Source of the DNA: Hyphomonadaceae bacterium
GTDB taxonomy: Bacteria; Pseudomonadota; Alphaproteobacteria; Caulobacterales; Hyphomonadaceae
Length of the DNA: 5,857 nucleotides
Direction of reading: 5' to 3'
Assembly (NCBI GenBank): GCA_030696545.1
Contig: JAUYSA010000404.1
Coordinates: 1-5,857, forward strand
Position numbers and translations under genes: made by a program. Under the pieces are notes generated by a model. It ran no database searches. It worked only from the letters and a program-made list of their open reading frames with translations, and had not been told where the DNA came from. Position 1 is the first letter of the stretch; every line of letters begins with the position of its first letter. Below, in pieces: positions 1 to 4,852 of the stretch.

Positions 1-222
1 CTGGCGCCTTAGCTCCATAGCCAGTGACCGGTGCAACGTGTTCAGGGTCGTTCCGAAGACCCCGGACCCTCCGGTTGTAGCCCCGGAGGCAATGCCATCA
101 GCGTTCGCTTCGCCTCTCAACGCGCATTGGGGGGTCGCATACGCCCTCCCCGAGTCCCGACTGGCTTTCTTGAAGGGATCCTCCAACGCGGAGGCCCAAC
201 ACGCCGACGGCCACGCGACCGA

Positions 223-279
223 CGCACTGACATCCTGAAAGCTTCGGTCGACTCTCGAGACCTCCCTCATGTCAGTGCG
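223..279. repeat. Inverted repeat, perfect 11-bp arms, 35-nt loop
   Basis: CGCACTGACAT at 223-233 is exactly complementary to ATGTCAGTGCG at 269-279. The 35-nt loop contains a further GGTC/GACC pairing (247-250 with 260-263 approximately). The ATGTCAG half recurs at 290-296, 21 bp after the right arm begins, i.e. about two helical turns away. This could be the closing stem of an RNA hairpin or a spaced protein-binding site; the sequence does not decide between them. Confidence 0.6.
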
Positions 280-318
280 CGGGCAGTATATGTCAGGTCA
301 CGCGCCTGGTGGATTTGC

Positions 319-342
319 GAGGGCGCTATCCCTCAAAATTTT
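319..342. terminator. Weak hairpin followed by AAAATTTT, possible terminator
   Basis: GAGGG (319-323) pairs with CCCTC (330-334) around a 6-nt loop and is followed by AAAATTTT at 335-342. Because the A/T run is self-complementary it gives only four U residues in the plus direction. The stem is short, so this is a weak candidate for ending whatever is transcribed from the left edge. Confidence 0.2.
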
Positions 343-363
343 GGGCTAGAGGTTTGAAAACTG

Positions 364-388
364 GCGGGATGTTTTTTGGCTATCCCGC
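364..388. repeat. Small hairpin GCGGGAT/ATCCCGC
   Basis: GCGGGAT at 364-370 is exactly complementary to ATCCCGC at 382-388, with an 11-nt loop containing six T residues. A second short pairing, CTGATG 393-398 with CATCAG 421-426, follows. No coding frame covers this stretch convincingly; it appears to be the start of the palindromic mosaic that continues to 805. Confidence 0.45.
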
Positions 389-439
389 AGTTCTGATGTC
401 GCTCTATCCCCCAATCTCGGCATCAGTGCAGATTGTCCT

Positions 440-538
440 CCCGGAAGCGCGAAGCGCTATCCGGGACCTATTGTGAGAGCACGACAGCCTCACAATGGGT
501 CCCGGCTCTTCCCCCGGATAGCGCTGCGCGCTTCCGGG
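440..538. repeat. Composite inverted repeat: two 26-bp REP-like units flanking a 17-bp stem
   Basis: A 26-bp unit at 440-465 and the inverse complement of the unit at 513-538 agree at 25 of 26 positions. Each unit is itself an imperfect palindrome (CCCGGA and TCCGGG ends, GCGC inner pairs). Between them lies a second hairpin with arms 461-477 and 489-505 (17 bp, one G-T wobble) around an 11-nt loop. The inner arms overlap the end of the left unit by 5 bp, so the whole acts as one large imperfect cruciform with a 7-nt insertion (506-512) on the right side. Paired inverted units of this sort are the layout of REP/BIME elements; membership of a genome-wide family is inference. Confidence 0.8.
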
Positions 539-596
539 GTACGGCCGGGATGACAAGTTGTGCGTGTGACTCGCCCCCATCCCGGCTTCGCCGTAC
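539..596. repeat. Inverted repeat with a 5-nt insertion in one arm
   Basis: The arm at 539-552 (GTACGGCCGGGATG) is the inverse complement of 578-596 once five bases (around 586-590) in the right arm are skipped. The loop is 25 nt. It abuts the end of the preceding composite repeat and the start of the next palindrome, so it is one link in a chain of palindromes. Confidence 0.65.
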
Positions 597-617
597 TTCC
601 CCCGCAAGCGGGGGAAG
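596..617. repeat. Perfect 10-bp-arm palindrome, 2-nt loop
   Basis: CTTCCCCCGC at 596-605 is followed after AA by its exact inverse complement at 608-617. No T-run follows on either strand, so I read it as a palindromic repeat unit and not an intrinsic terminator. Confidence 0.75.
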
Positions 618-642
618 AGCTGACCGTGAGAGCGGTGGGCTT

Positions 643-805
643 GAGCCCCCTCCGTCTCGCTGACTACGTCAGCGATCCACCTCCCCCAGTGCTTCGCACT
701 GGTGGAGGCAAGGCGACGGTGGTGGGTTGCCTCCCCATGCGGAGCAGGGCGAGGTGGATCGCTTGCGGAGCAAGCGAGACGGAGGGGGATGGGGAGGTGG
801 GGCTC
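643..805. repeat. Large inverted repeat with two 38-bp arms, each carrying its own hairpin
   Basis: The 38-bp arm at 646-683 and the inverse complement of 751-788 agree at 33 of 38 positions; the differences are all within nine central bases. Those bases sit in a hairpin in each arm: TCGCTGAC-TAC-GTCAGCGA at 657-675 and TCGCTTGC-GGA-GCAAGCGA at 759-777. Both stems are perfect although two base pairs differ, so the changes are compensatory. Inside lie two further pairings: 680-708 (CCTCC plus CCAGTGC arms, triloop) and GGAGGCAA 704-711 with TTGCCTCC 727-734. GAGCCCC 643-649 pairs with GGGGCTC 799-805, so the outer edge reaches the last bases of the GST stop codon. Transcribed from the minus strand it would form the 3' end of the operon message and could stabilise or end it, although no U-run is present. 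Confidence 0.8.
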
Positions 806-1448
806 ACGCTGCCTCGGCGAAGTCTTTCATCTGGTCTTGCATGGCGCGTTGGAAGGCGGGGCGGGATTCACAGCGATGTTTGTAGGCCTTCAGCGTGGGG
901 TATTCGTCGACAATGCCGGTCGAGTCGATGATGCGGAGCACGTCTGACATCATGAGGTCGCCGACTGTGAAGCGGCCTTCGAGATAGTCTTTGTCGCCGA
1001 GGGCTCCGGCGAGCTGGCCGAGGCGAAGACGGACGAATTGCTCGACTTGTGGGCGGCGTTCCTTTGCCCAGGCTGCGTCCTTGTGGAAGAAGATGATAGA
1101 GCCGAGTTCCTGCACGGCGTTCTCGATGGAGTTGAGGGCGGAGAACACCCAGGCGGTGGCGCGTTCGCGGCCGATGAGGTCTTTCGGCATGAGGGCTTCG
1201 CTCTTCTCGGCGATGTAGAGCGCGATGGCGCCGCTTTCGTGCAGGGTGAGACCGTCTTCCTCGATCGCGGGGGCCTGGCCAAAGGGTTGGCGGGCGAGGT
1301 GTTCGGGCGATTTCTGTTCGGCGCCGAGGGAGACGTGGCGCACGTCGTAGGGAAGGCCTGCTTCCTCCAGCGCCCAGCGGACGCGGAAGGCGCGCATCAG
1401 GGGCTGCGCGAAATCAGGAACCCATTTGTAGGTGGTGAGGGTGATCAC
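804..1448 (-). CDS. Glutathione S-transferase family protein
   Basis: Probable soluble cytoplasmic GST of 214 residues, a normal family length. Such enzymes usually conjugate or reduce substrates with glutathione; the substrate here is unknown. The N-terminal thioredoxin-like domain (about residues 1-80) has a cis-proline motif FGQAP at 56-60 and the glutathione-contacting HESGAIALYIAE at 70-81, where Glu71-Ser72 would hold the gamma-glutamyl group. The helical C-terminal domain carries the folding motif FTVGDLMMSDV at 160-170. I start it at the GTG 1446-1448 because the thioredoxin strand begins there, AAAGGA stands about 8 nt upstream, and the GTGA overlaps the TGA of the preceding gene by 4 nt. 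A longer in-frame start at 1523 would add 25 unrelated residues from inside the neighbour and is rejected. Third gene of the arsR-SRPBCC-GST operon. The catalytic residue of the first domain (Tyr/Ser/Cys) is not obvious. Confidence 0.88.
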   Translation of the reverse strand: MITLTTYKWVPDFAQPLMRAFRVRWALEEAGLPYDVRHVSLGAEQKSPEHLARQPFGQAPAIEEDGLTLHESGAIALYIAEKSEALMPKDLIGRERATAWVFSALNSIENAVQELGSIIFFHKDAAWAKERRPQVEQFVRLRLGQLAGALGDKDYLEGRFTVGDLMMSDVLRIIDSTGIVDEYPTLKAYKHRCESRPAFQRAMQDQMKDFAEAA

Positions 1449-1933
1449 AGCGGCAATCCTTTCGTCTGAGCGAGCGCGAGATTTTCGGCGTAGATCTGTT
1501 CGTCGTTGATGAAGGAGTTCCAACCGCCGACATGGCTGTCGCGGACCTTCACGCTGGAGAACGGCGTCTGGTGGAAGGTCTGCAGCGTCTTGCCGTTATT
1601 CTCCGTGAAGATGACGGTCACGATCGTGTCCATGTCGAAGCCGGACTCGTGGGTCCAGGCGAAGGTGAAGACGATCTTCTGGTTCTTGATGATCTCCCTG
1701 TACTCGCCGCCCATCTGGCTGACGCCGTAGGCTTTCGAGAGCATCGTGGCGCACCATTTGCCGCCGGGACGGAAATCTATTTCAAGTTCGGTGGTGGTGA
1801 ATTTTTCAGGACCCCACCAGCGAATGGCGTGGTCGCGATCTTCCCAGATGCGGAAGACAAGTTCGACGGGCGCATCGAATTCGCGTTCGATGAAGAGTTC
1901 GTTGTCGGCGATCTTTCTGTCGCTGGCGGTCAT
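1445..1933 (-). CDS. SRPBCC domain protein, AHSA1-like
   Basis: A 162-residue protein of the START/Bet v 1-like SRPBCC fold, in the branch named after activator of Hsp90 ATPase homologue 1. Visible family marks are the opening strand and helix IEREFDAPVELVFRIW (15-30), WWGP (39-42), DFRPGGKW (53-60), GEYREI (76-81), FAWTHE (91-96) and the C-terminal GGWNSF (136-141). It covers the whole domain with no signal peptide or membrane segment, so it should be cytoplasmic. Members bind hydrophobic ligands or act as small-molecule response proteins; no reaction can be assigned. Its ATG overlaps the repressor stop (ATGA) by 4 nt and AAAGG lies about 9 nt upstream, so translation is probably coupled. 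Pairs of arsR-type repressor and AHSA1-like protein are a known recurrent arrangement; a link to Hsp90 is not implied. Confidence 0.9.
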   Translation of the reverse strand: MTASDRKIADNELFIEREFDAPVELVFRIWEDRDHAIRWWGPEKFTTTELEIDFRPGGKWCATMLSKAYGVSQMGGEYREIIKNQKIVFTFAWTHESGFDMDTIVTVIFTENNGKTLQTFHQTPFSSVKVRDSHVGGWNSFINDEQIYAENLALAQTKGLPL

Positions 1934-2286
1934 TGCCGCTTACCTTTCTTCGTGTCTGCCTTCTGGATCTGCGTGAGGTAGGCATCCATCCGGTCGAACG
2001 AGCCTTCCCAGAACGGGCGATATTTGGAGAGCCAACCGTCGAGCTGCTTCAGAGGTTCCGCCTTCAGCTTGCAGGGGCGCCATTGCGCCTCGCGGCCGCG
2101 GGTGATGAGGCCGGCGCTTTCGAGCACTTTGAGATGGCGCGAGATGGCGGGGAGGGAGATGTCGAACGGGGCGGCGAGTTCGTTGACGGTGGCTTCGCCC
2201 TGGCTGAGGCGGGCGAGGATGGCGCGGCGCGTGGGGTCGGCCAGCGCAGAGAGCGTTTGTGACAGGACGTCGGCGGGTTGGATCAT
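1930..2286 (-). CDS. ArsR-family winged-helix transcriptional repressor
   Basis: A 118-residue DNA-binding protein, first gene of the minus-strand operon and probably its autoregulator. The N-terminus has ALADPTRRAIL (14-24), typical of the family, then the winged helix-turn-helix VNELAAPFDISLPAISRHLK (34-53) and the start of the wing, VLESAGLITRGREAQWR (54-70). The metal-binding Cys pair of true arsenic or cadmium sensors is absent from the recognition region; the only cysteine is Cys72. It therefore belongs with the non-metal ArsR proteins that sit beside SRPBCC genes, and its inducer is unknown. The C-terminus (EPLKQLDGWLSKYRPFWEGS, 77-96) is the region usual for this subgroup. The start ATG at 2284-2286 is fixed by an in-frame TAA directly upstream; no Shine-Dalgarno sequence is visible, so the message may be leaderless or nearly so. 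Confidence 0.92.
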   Translation of the reverse strand: MIQPADVLSQTLSALADPTRRAILARLSQGEATVNELAAPFDISLPAISRHLKVLESAGLITRGREAQWRPCKLKAEPLKQLDGWLSKYRPFWEGSFDRMDAYLTQIQKADTKKGKRQ

Positions 2287-2297
2287 TTAATCATCAT

Positions 2298-2307
2298 GTT
2301 AATTAAC
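2298..2307. promoter_or_regulatory. Palindrome GTTAATTAAC upstream of arsR-type gene, probable operator
   Basis: A perfect 10-bp A/T-rich palindrome, GTTAATTAAC, lies 12 to 21 nt upstream of the repressor start codon in otherwise G+C-rich DNA. ArsR-family proteins bind short A/T-rich inverted repeats overlapping their own promoters, so this is the natural operator candidate for the operon. The exact -35 and -10 hexamers are not clear. Confidence 0.5.
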
Positions 2308-2393
2308 GTAGTGGTGAAATAAAGTCGGAAAGCCCTTTCGTCAAGGCAGAAACAGGGAAGTTTTCATTCGCTTCCGTTCCGCCGTGTTTCGGG

Positions 2394-2399
2394 TATAAG
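2394..2399 (+). promoter_or_regulatory. Probable -10 element (TATAAG) of tRNA-Pro
   Basis: TATAAG ends 10 nt before the first base of the mature tRNA-Pro, a suitable distance for a transcript starting a few bases upstream. The preceding GGG and the weak match 17-18 nt further upstream mean a -35 element is not convincingly seen. Confidence 0.45.
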
Positions 2400-2409
2400 C
2401 CGCGCACAT

Positions 2410-2486
2410 CGGAGTGTGGCGCAGTCTGGTAGCGCATCTGCTTTGGGAGCAGAGGGTCGTTGGTTCGAATCCAGCCACTCCGACCA
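2410..2486 (+). tRNA. tRNA-Pro(TGG)
   Basis: All arms of a 77-nt tRNA can be folded: acceptor CGGAGTG with CACTCCG, D-stem GCGC/GCGC, anticodon stem TCTGC/GCAGA, T-stem GTTGG/CCAGC with TTCGAAT loop, discriminator A and an encoded CCA at 2484-2486. The anticodon loop TTTGGGA places TGG at 2444-2446, giving proline. The C1-G72 end pair is the known proline identity mark of bacteria. It lies alone between the divergently read repressor operon and the acyltransferase. Confidence 0.97.
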
Positions 2487-2546
2487 TTTTCCCTCATCAC
2501 AGGCGTGGCGTGTGTCTTGCTGACCGGCGGGATGGCGGGTGACTGG

Positions 2547-2562
2547 CGGCGTGGCGCCGTTT
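2547..2562 (+). terminator. Possible weak terminator after tRNA-Pro
   Basis: CGGCG (2547-2551) pairs with CGCCG (2555-2559) around a 3-nt loop, followed by TTT. The stem is short and the U-run minimal, 60 nt after the tRNA end. It is the only hairpin with trailing T residues between the tRNA and the next gene, so I list it with low confidence. Confidence 0.2.
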
Positions 2563-2584
2563 ACCATGCTGTCCGGGGTGATGA

Positions 2585-3679
2585 GTGACGTCGCAGGGTT
2601 CGCCAGGGATCGCTGGAGCGCAGGCAGCCGAGCTGCCGTCGCTGACGTCGCTGCGCATTTTTGCGGCGAGCATTGTGGTGCTCTATCACTTCAAGACGAA
2701 TGTCGCGCTGCCGGCTGAGCTGCTCGGGCCGCTGGAGTTTGGGCAGACGGGCGTGGACCTGTTCTTCATTCTGAGCGGGTTCATTCTCGCTTACGTGTAC
2801 CGGCCGCAATTCGATGGTCGGAAATTCGATCAAAAGCGGTTCCTGCAGAAGCGGTTGGCGCGGATCTATCCGGTGCATCTGGTGACGATGGTGATCGTCG
2901 CGGCGTGGTATCTGTGGGAGCAGGCTGCGCTGGGTGGTGTGGGGCCGAGCCCGTTTGATGTTCTCGCTAACGTGTTGCTGGTGCATGCGTGGGGCGCGAC
3001 GGACGGGCTGACGCTGAATTATCCATCGTGGTCGATTTCGGCGGAGTGGTTTGCGTATCTGGCGTTTCCGATACCGATGATCATCGCGTTCAGGCAGAAG
3101 CGGGTGTTGCTGGCGCTGGGCTGTGCGCTGACGGCGTTTGGCTTTGCGTACTGGGGGCTCGCGGAAGTGGGCAAGCCGTTGCTGAAGCAGACGGGGGTGC
3201 TGTCGCTGGGGCGGATTGCCATCGAGTTCTTCATTGGGGTGACGCTGTTTGCGGCGGCTTCGGCGAGACCAAGCGAGACGCTGTGGGTGCTGATTGCGGC
3301 TTTCGTGGCTAGCCTTGTGGCGTGCCTTGCTGGCGTGATCGATGCCGGGTTGCCGGTGGTGATGGCGATGCCGCTGGTGATTTTTGTGTTGTTCCGCAGG
3401 CCGAAGCTGATGGCGCATCCTGCGCTGGTTTACGGCGGGCATATTTCCTACAGCCTCTACATGGTTCATGCGCTGGTGCAGATCATCGGGTTCAAGACGG
3501 TCGAGAACCTGACGGATTATCCGCCGGGGCAGTTGCCGGCCTGGTGGCTGGTTCCGGCGATCATCGTGACGTTCGTGGCGGCTGCGGCGCTTTATCATTT
3601 CGTCGAGGAGCCGGGGCGGCGGTGGATCACTTCGATGGGCAAGCGCCGGGTTGCTGGGCCGCGCGCGAGTGTGCGATAG
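2585..3679 (+). CDS. Integral-membrane acyltransferase 3 family protein (OafA/YrhL type)
   Basis: A 364-residue polytopic inner-membrane enzyme that by family transfers acyl groups, often acetyl, to sugars of exported polysaccharides or lipids; the acceptor here is unknown. The family pattern is complete: SLRIFAA and the presumed catalytic histidine in VVLYHF (22-36, His35), GVDLFFILSGFILAY (56-70), the arginine-rich loop RFLQKRLARIYPVH (85-98), NYPSWSISAEWFAY (145-158), many hydrophobic spans through 160-270, and the closing SYSLYMVH (288-295) with HFVEEPGRRW (338-347). Length is usual for a single-domain member, with no SGNH extension. The GTG at 2585 is preceded by GGGGTGA, and no other in-frame start nearby fits; an ATG at 2566 and one at 2581 are out of frame. 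The chelatase gene follows after 31 nt. Glycine, alanine and valine codons end strongly in G. Confidence 0.92.
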   Translation: MTSQGSPGIAGAQAAELPSLTSLRIFAASIVVLYHFKTNVALPAELLGPLEFGQTGVDLFFILSGFILAYVYRPQFDGRKFDQKRFLQKRLARIYPVHLVTMVIVAAWYLWEQAALGGVGPSPFDVLANVLLVHAWGATDGLTLNYPSWSISAEWFAYLAFPIPMIIAFRQKRVLLALGCALTAFGFAYWGLAEVGKPLLKQTGVLSLGRIAIEFFIGVTLFAAASARPSETLWVLIAAFVASLVACLAGVIDAGLPVVMAMPLVIFVLFRRPKLMAHPALVYGGHISYSLYMVHALVQIIGFKTVENLTDYPPGQLPAWWLVPAIIVTFVAAAALYHFVEEPGRRWITSMGKRRVAGPRASVR

Positions 3680-3710
3680 CTCTAGCGCAATCTGACTTCG
3701 TGGTAGGCTG

Positions 3711-4400
3711 ATGACTGATCGCCCCGTGATCCTGCTGGCGGCGCATGGCGAGCGGGGCGGGGCTGCGAACAATGCGCGGCTGGCTAAGCTTGTCGACGAT
3801 GTGGGCGCGGCTATTCCGGAGGCGGATGTCGGCTCGATCCTGGTGAACGTCGAGGGTGTGGCGGAGCGGGCGCTGGCGGCGTGTGGCGCGCGCACTGTGG
3901 TTTGTTTGCCGCTGCTGTTCTCGGACGGGTTTTTCTACACGCAGCGGCTGAAGCCGTTCTTCGTCGCGCCGGAGCACGCTCTGGCGCCGCCGCTGGCGAT
4001 GTGGCGGTCGTTTGCGCCGTTTCTTGCCGACAATCTGGCGTTGCGGACGATCAGCCATGCGGCGGACCCGCGCGTGGTGCTGGTGGCGCATGGGTCGAAG
4101 CAGACGGGCAGGTCGGCGGCGTGCGCGCGGCAGGTGGCGGGGCTGATGCAGGCGCGCTACGGGCGGATCGAGGTGGGGTTCCTGGAGGAGGCGCCGTTTG
4201 CCAGCGACCTGGCGGCGGCGGCCGAGCCGCCCTGGTCTGCCGTGGGTCTGTTCCTGGGCGAGGGGATGCACGGGGGCGAGGATTTCGACGTGCTGGTGTC
4301 GACCGCCAGAAACACCCCGGTTGCGGCCTTTACGGCGGGCGAATTGCCCGGTCTGGCCAACCTGATCGTGTCGGAAGCCCGCGACCGCCTGCGCAGTTGA
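3711..4400 (+). CDS. CbiX-like sirohydrochlorin chelatase family protein
   Basis: A 229-residue cytoplasmic protein made of two similar halves, each opening with the chelatase strand and histidine: ILLAAHGERGG (7-17, His12) and VVLVAHGSKQTGRSAACAR (122-140, His127). CbiX/SirB enzymes put cobalt or iron into sirohydrochlorin for cobalamin or siroheme. The second half also has GFLEEAPFASDL (156-167) and GLFLGEGMHGGEDF (179-192), giving a His127/His187 pair at about the spacing of the metal-binding histidines in family members. The matching place in the first half, LLFSDGFFYTQRL (69-81), has no histidine, so only the C-terminal site looks active. The ATG has a weak GTAGG upstream. No other tetrapyrrole gene is present in the window, so the choice between cobalt and iron cannot be made, and a divergent non-chelatase role is possible. 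Confidence 0.82.
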   Translation: MTDRPVILLAAHGERGGAANNARLAKLVDDVGAAIPEADVGSILVNVEGVAERALAACGARTVVCLPLLFSDGFFYTQRLKPFFVAPEHALAPPLAMWRSFAPFLADNLALRTISHAADPRVVLVAHGSKQTGRSAACARQVAGLMQARYGRIEVGFLEEAPFASDLAAAAEPPWSAVGLFLGEGMHGGEDFDVLVSTARNTPVAAFTAGELPGLANLIVSEARDRLRS

Positions 4401-4447
4401 ATTTTCACCCTTTTGCGGGCAGAGGAGGGGCGTTACGGAGTCGCCCC

Positions 4448-4753
4448 ATGCTTGCGAAAATCTACCGCCCCGCCCGGAACGCCATGCAGTCCGGCACGGC
4501 CAAATCCCAGGACTGGCTGCTCGAATTCGACAGCGAGACGGCGCGTACGGTTGATCCGCTGATGGGCTGGATCTCGAACGGCGACACCAACACGCAGGTA
4601 CGCATGACGTTCGCAACGCGCGAGGAGGCGATCGATTTCGCCAGACGGCAGGGCATCCCCTTCCAGGTGACGGAGCCACGCGAAGCCAAGCGCGTGATCA
4701 AGACCTATGCCGACAATTTCTCGGCTGTGCGCCGGAGGCAGTGGACCCATTAG
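4448..4753 (+). CDS. Complex I NDUFS4-type accessory subunit (ETC complex I subunit conserved region)
   Basis: A 101-residue protein matching the conserved core of mitochondrial NDUFS4, an accessory subunit at the NADH-oxidising arm of respiratory complex I on the cytoplasmic face of the membrane. Recognisable parts are the opening AKIYRPARNAMQSGTAKS (3-20), WLLEFDSE (23-30), PLMGWISNGDTNTQVRM (37-53), FATREEAIDFARRQGI (55-70) and the closing KTYADNFSAVRRRQWTH (85-101). This is the usual short bacterial length, without the mitochondrial targeting extension. The ATG has GGAG 7 nt upstream. A longer reading extending back into the chelatase gene in the same frame is a shadow. The main nuo genes are not nearby, consistent with this subunit often standing apart from them. 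It is 47 nt behind the chelatase and 99 nt before tRNA-Arg. Confidence 0.93.
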   Translation: MLAKIYRPARNAMQSGTAKSQDWLLEFDSETARTVDPLMGWISNGDTNTQVRMTFATREEAIDFARRQGIPFQVTEPREAKRVIKTYADNFSAVRRRQWTH

Positions 4754-4774
4754 GCTGAAAGGCCCCCGCACCAT

Positions 4775-4804
4775 GGTGCATTACGGCCTTCGGCCTAATG
4801 CACC
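4775..4804. repeat. 30-bp intergenic palindrome (REP-like)
   Basis: GGTGCATTA (4775-4783) pairs with TAATGCACC (4796-4804), and GGCC pairs with GGCC inside, around a TTC loop with one bulged C. It is followed by CTACC and not by T residues. Read on the minus strand the start is GGTAGGGTGCATTA, a pattern I recall from palindromes scattered between genes in many proteobacteria. It lies between the complex I subunit and tRNA-Arg and may mark the 3' end of the former's message. Confidence 0.7.
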
Positions 4805-4852
4805 CTACCAAGCCGGCGAGAACCCCACTAAGACGCCCTTTGCTGCGCCAGA

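Larger units (their letters stand above)
1..357. other. Unassigned left-edge region with several hairpins; no recognised gene
   Basis: I recognise no gene here. One plus-strand frame is open from the left edge to a TGA at 236-238 and could be the 3' end of a cut gene, but its 78 codons (ending HATDALTS) match no family I know. A second frame is open from a GTG at 31 to a TGA at 355-357 and overlaps it, so neither is convincing. Hairpins are visible: GGGTC 45-49 with GACCC 58-62; CCTCCGG 68-74 with CCGGAGG 83-89 (8-nt loop); a G-run at 129-134 with a C-run at 144-149 containing one G-T pair; and CTGGC 1-5 with GCCAG 20-24. A structured RNA or its gene is possible. I looked for 6S RNA, SRP RNA, RNase P RNA and tmRNA signatures on both strands and did not find them. 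Confidence 0.3.

Noticed and set aside
176..259. Cluster of BamHI, HindIII, SalI and XhoI sites resembling a cloning polylinker
   Set aside because: The spacing does not match a polylinker I know, the sites lie in the loop of a natural-looking inverted repeat, and flanking DNA has no vector features. Vector screening of the raw reads would settle it.
440..805. Possible CRISPR array in the repeat-rich intergenic region
   Set aside because: The repeats are inverted pairs of different kinds, with no regular direct repeats and equal-length spacers, and no cas gene is nearby.
1449..1523. Longer GST start adding 25 residues
   Set aside because: The extra residues are a shadow of the SRPBCC C-terminus; the coupled GTG at 1446-1448 with AAAGGA upstream fits better.
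2303..2567. Minus-strand frames reading SGWIRTNDPLLPKQMRYQ over the tRNA-Pro gene
   Set aside because: This is the antisense translation of the tRNA-Pro gene, a well-known spurious protein found in many annotations.
2561..3895. 444-codon open frame on the minus strand
   Set aside because: It lies opposite the acyltransferase, which has clear family motifs; the product is Arg/His/Gln-rich with no domain, as expected of a shadow frame in high-G+C DNA.
3881..4447. N-terminal extension of the complex I subunit back to 3881
   Set aside because: The extension is the +1-frame shadow of the chelatase gene; the family homology and the ribosome binding site place the start at 4448.
3627..4679. 350-codon open frame on the minus strand
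   Set aside because: It is antisense to the chelatase and the complex I subunit and has the low-complexity Arg/Pro composition of a shadow frame.
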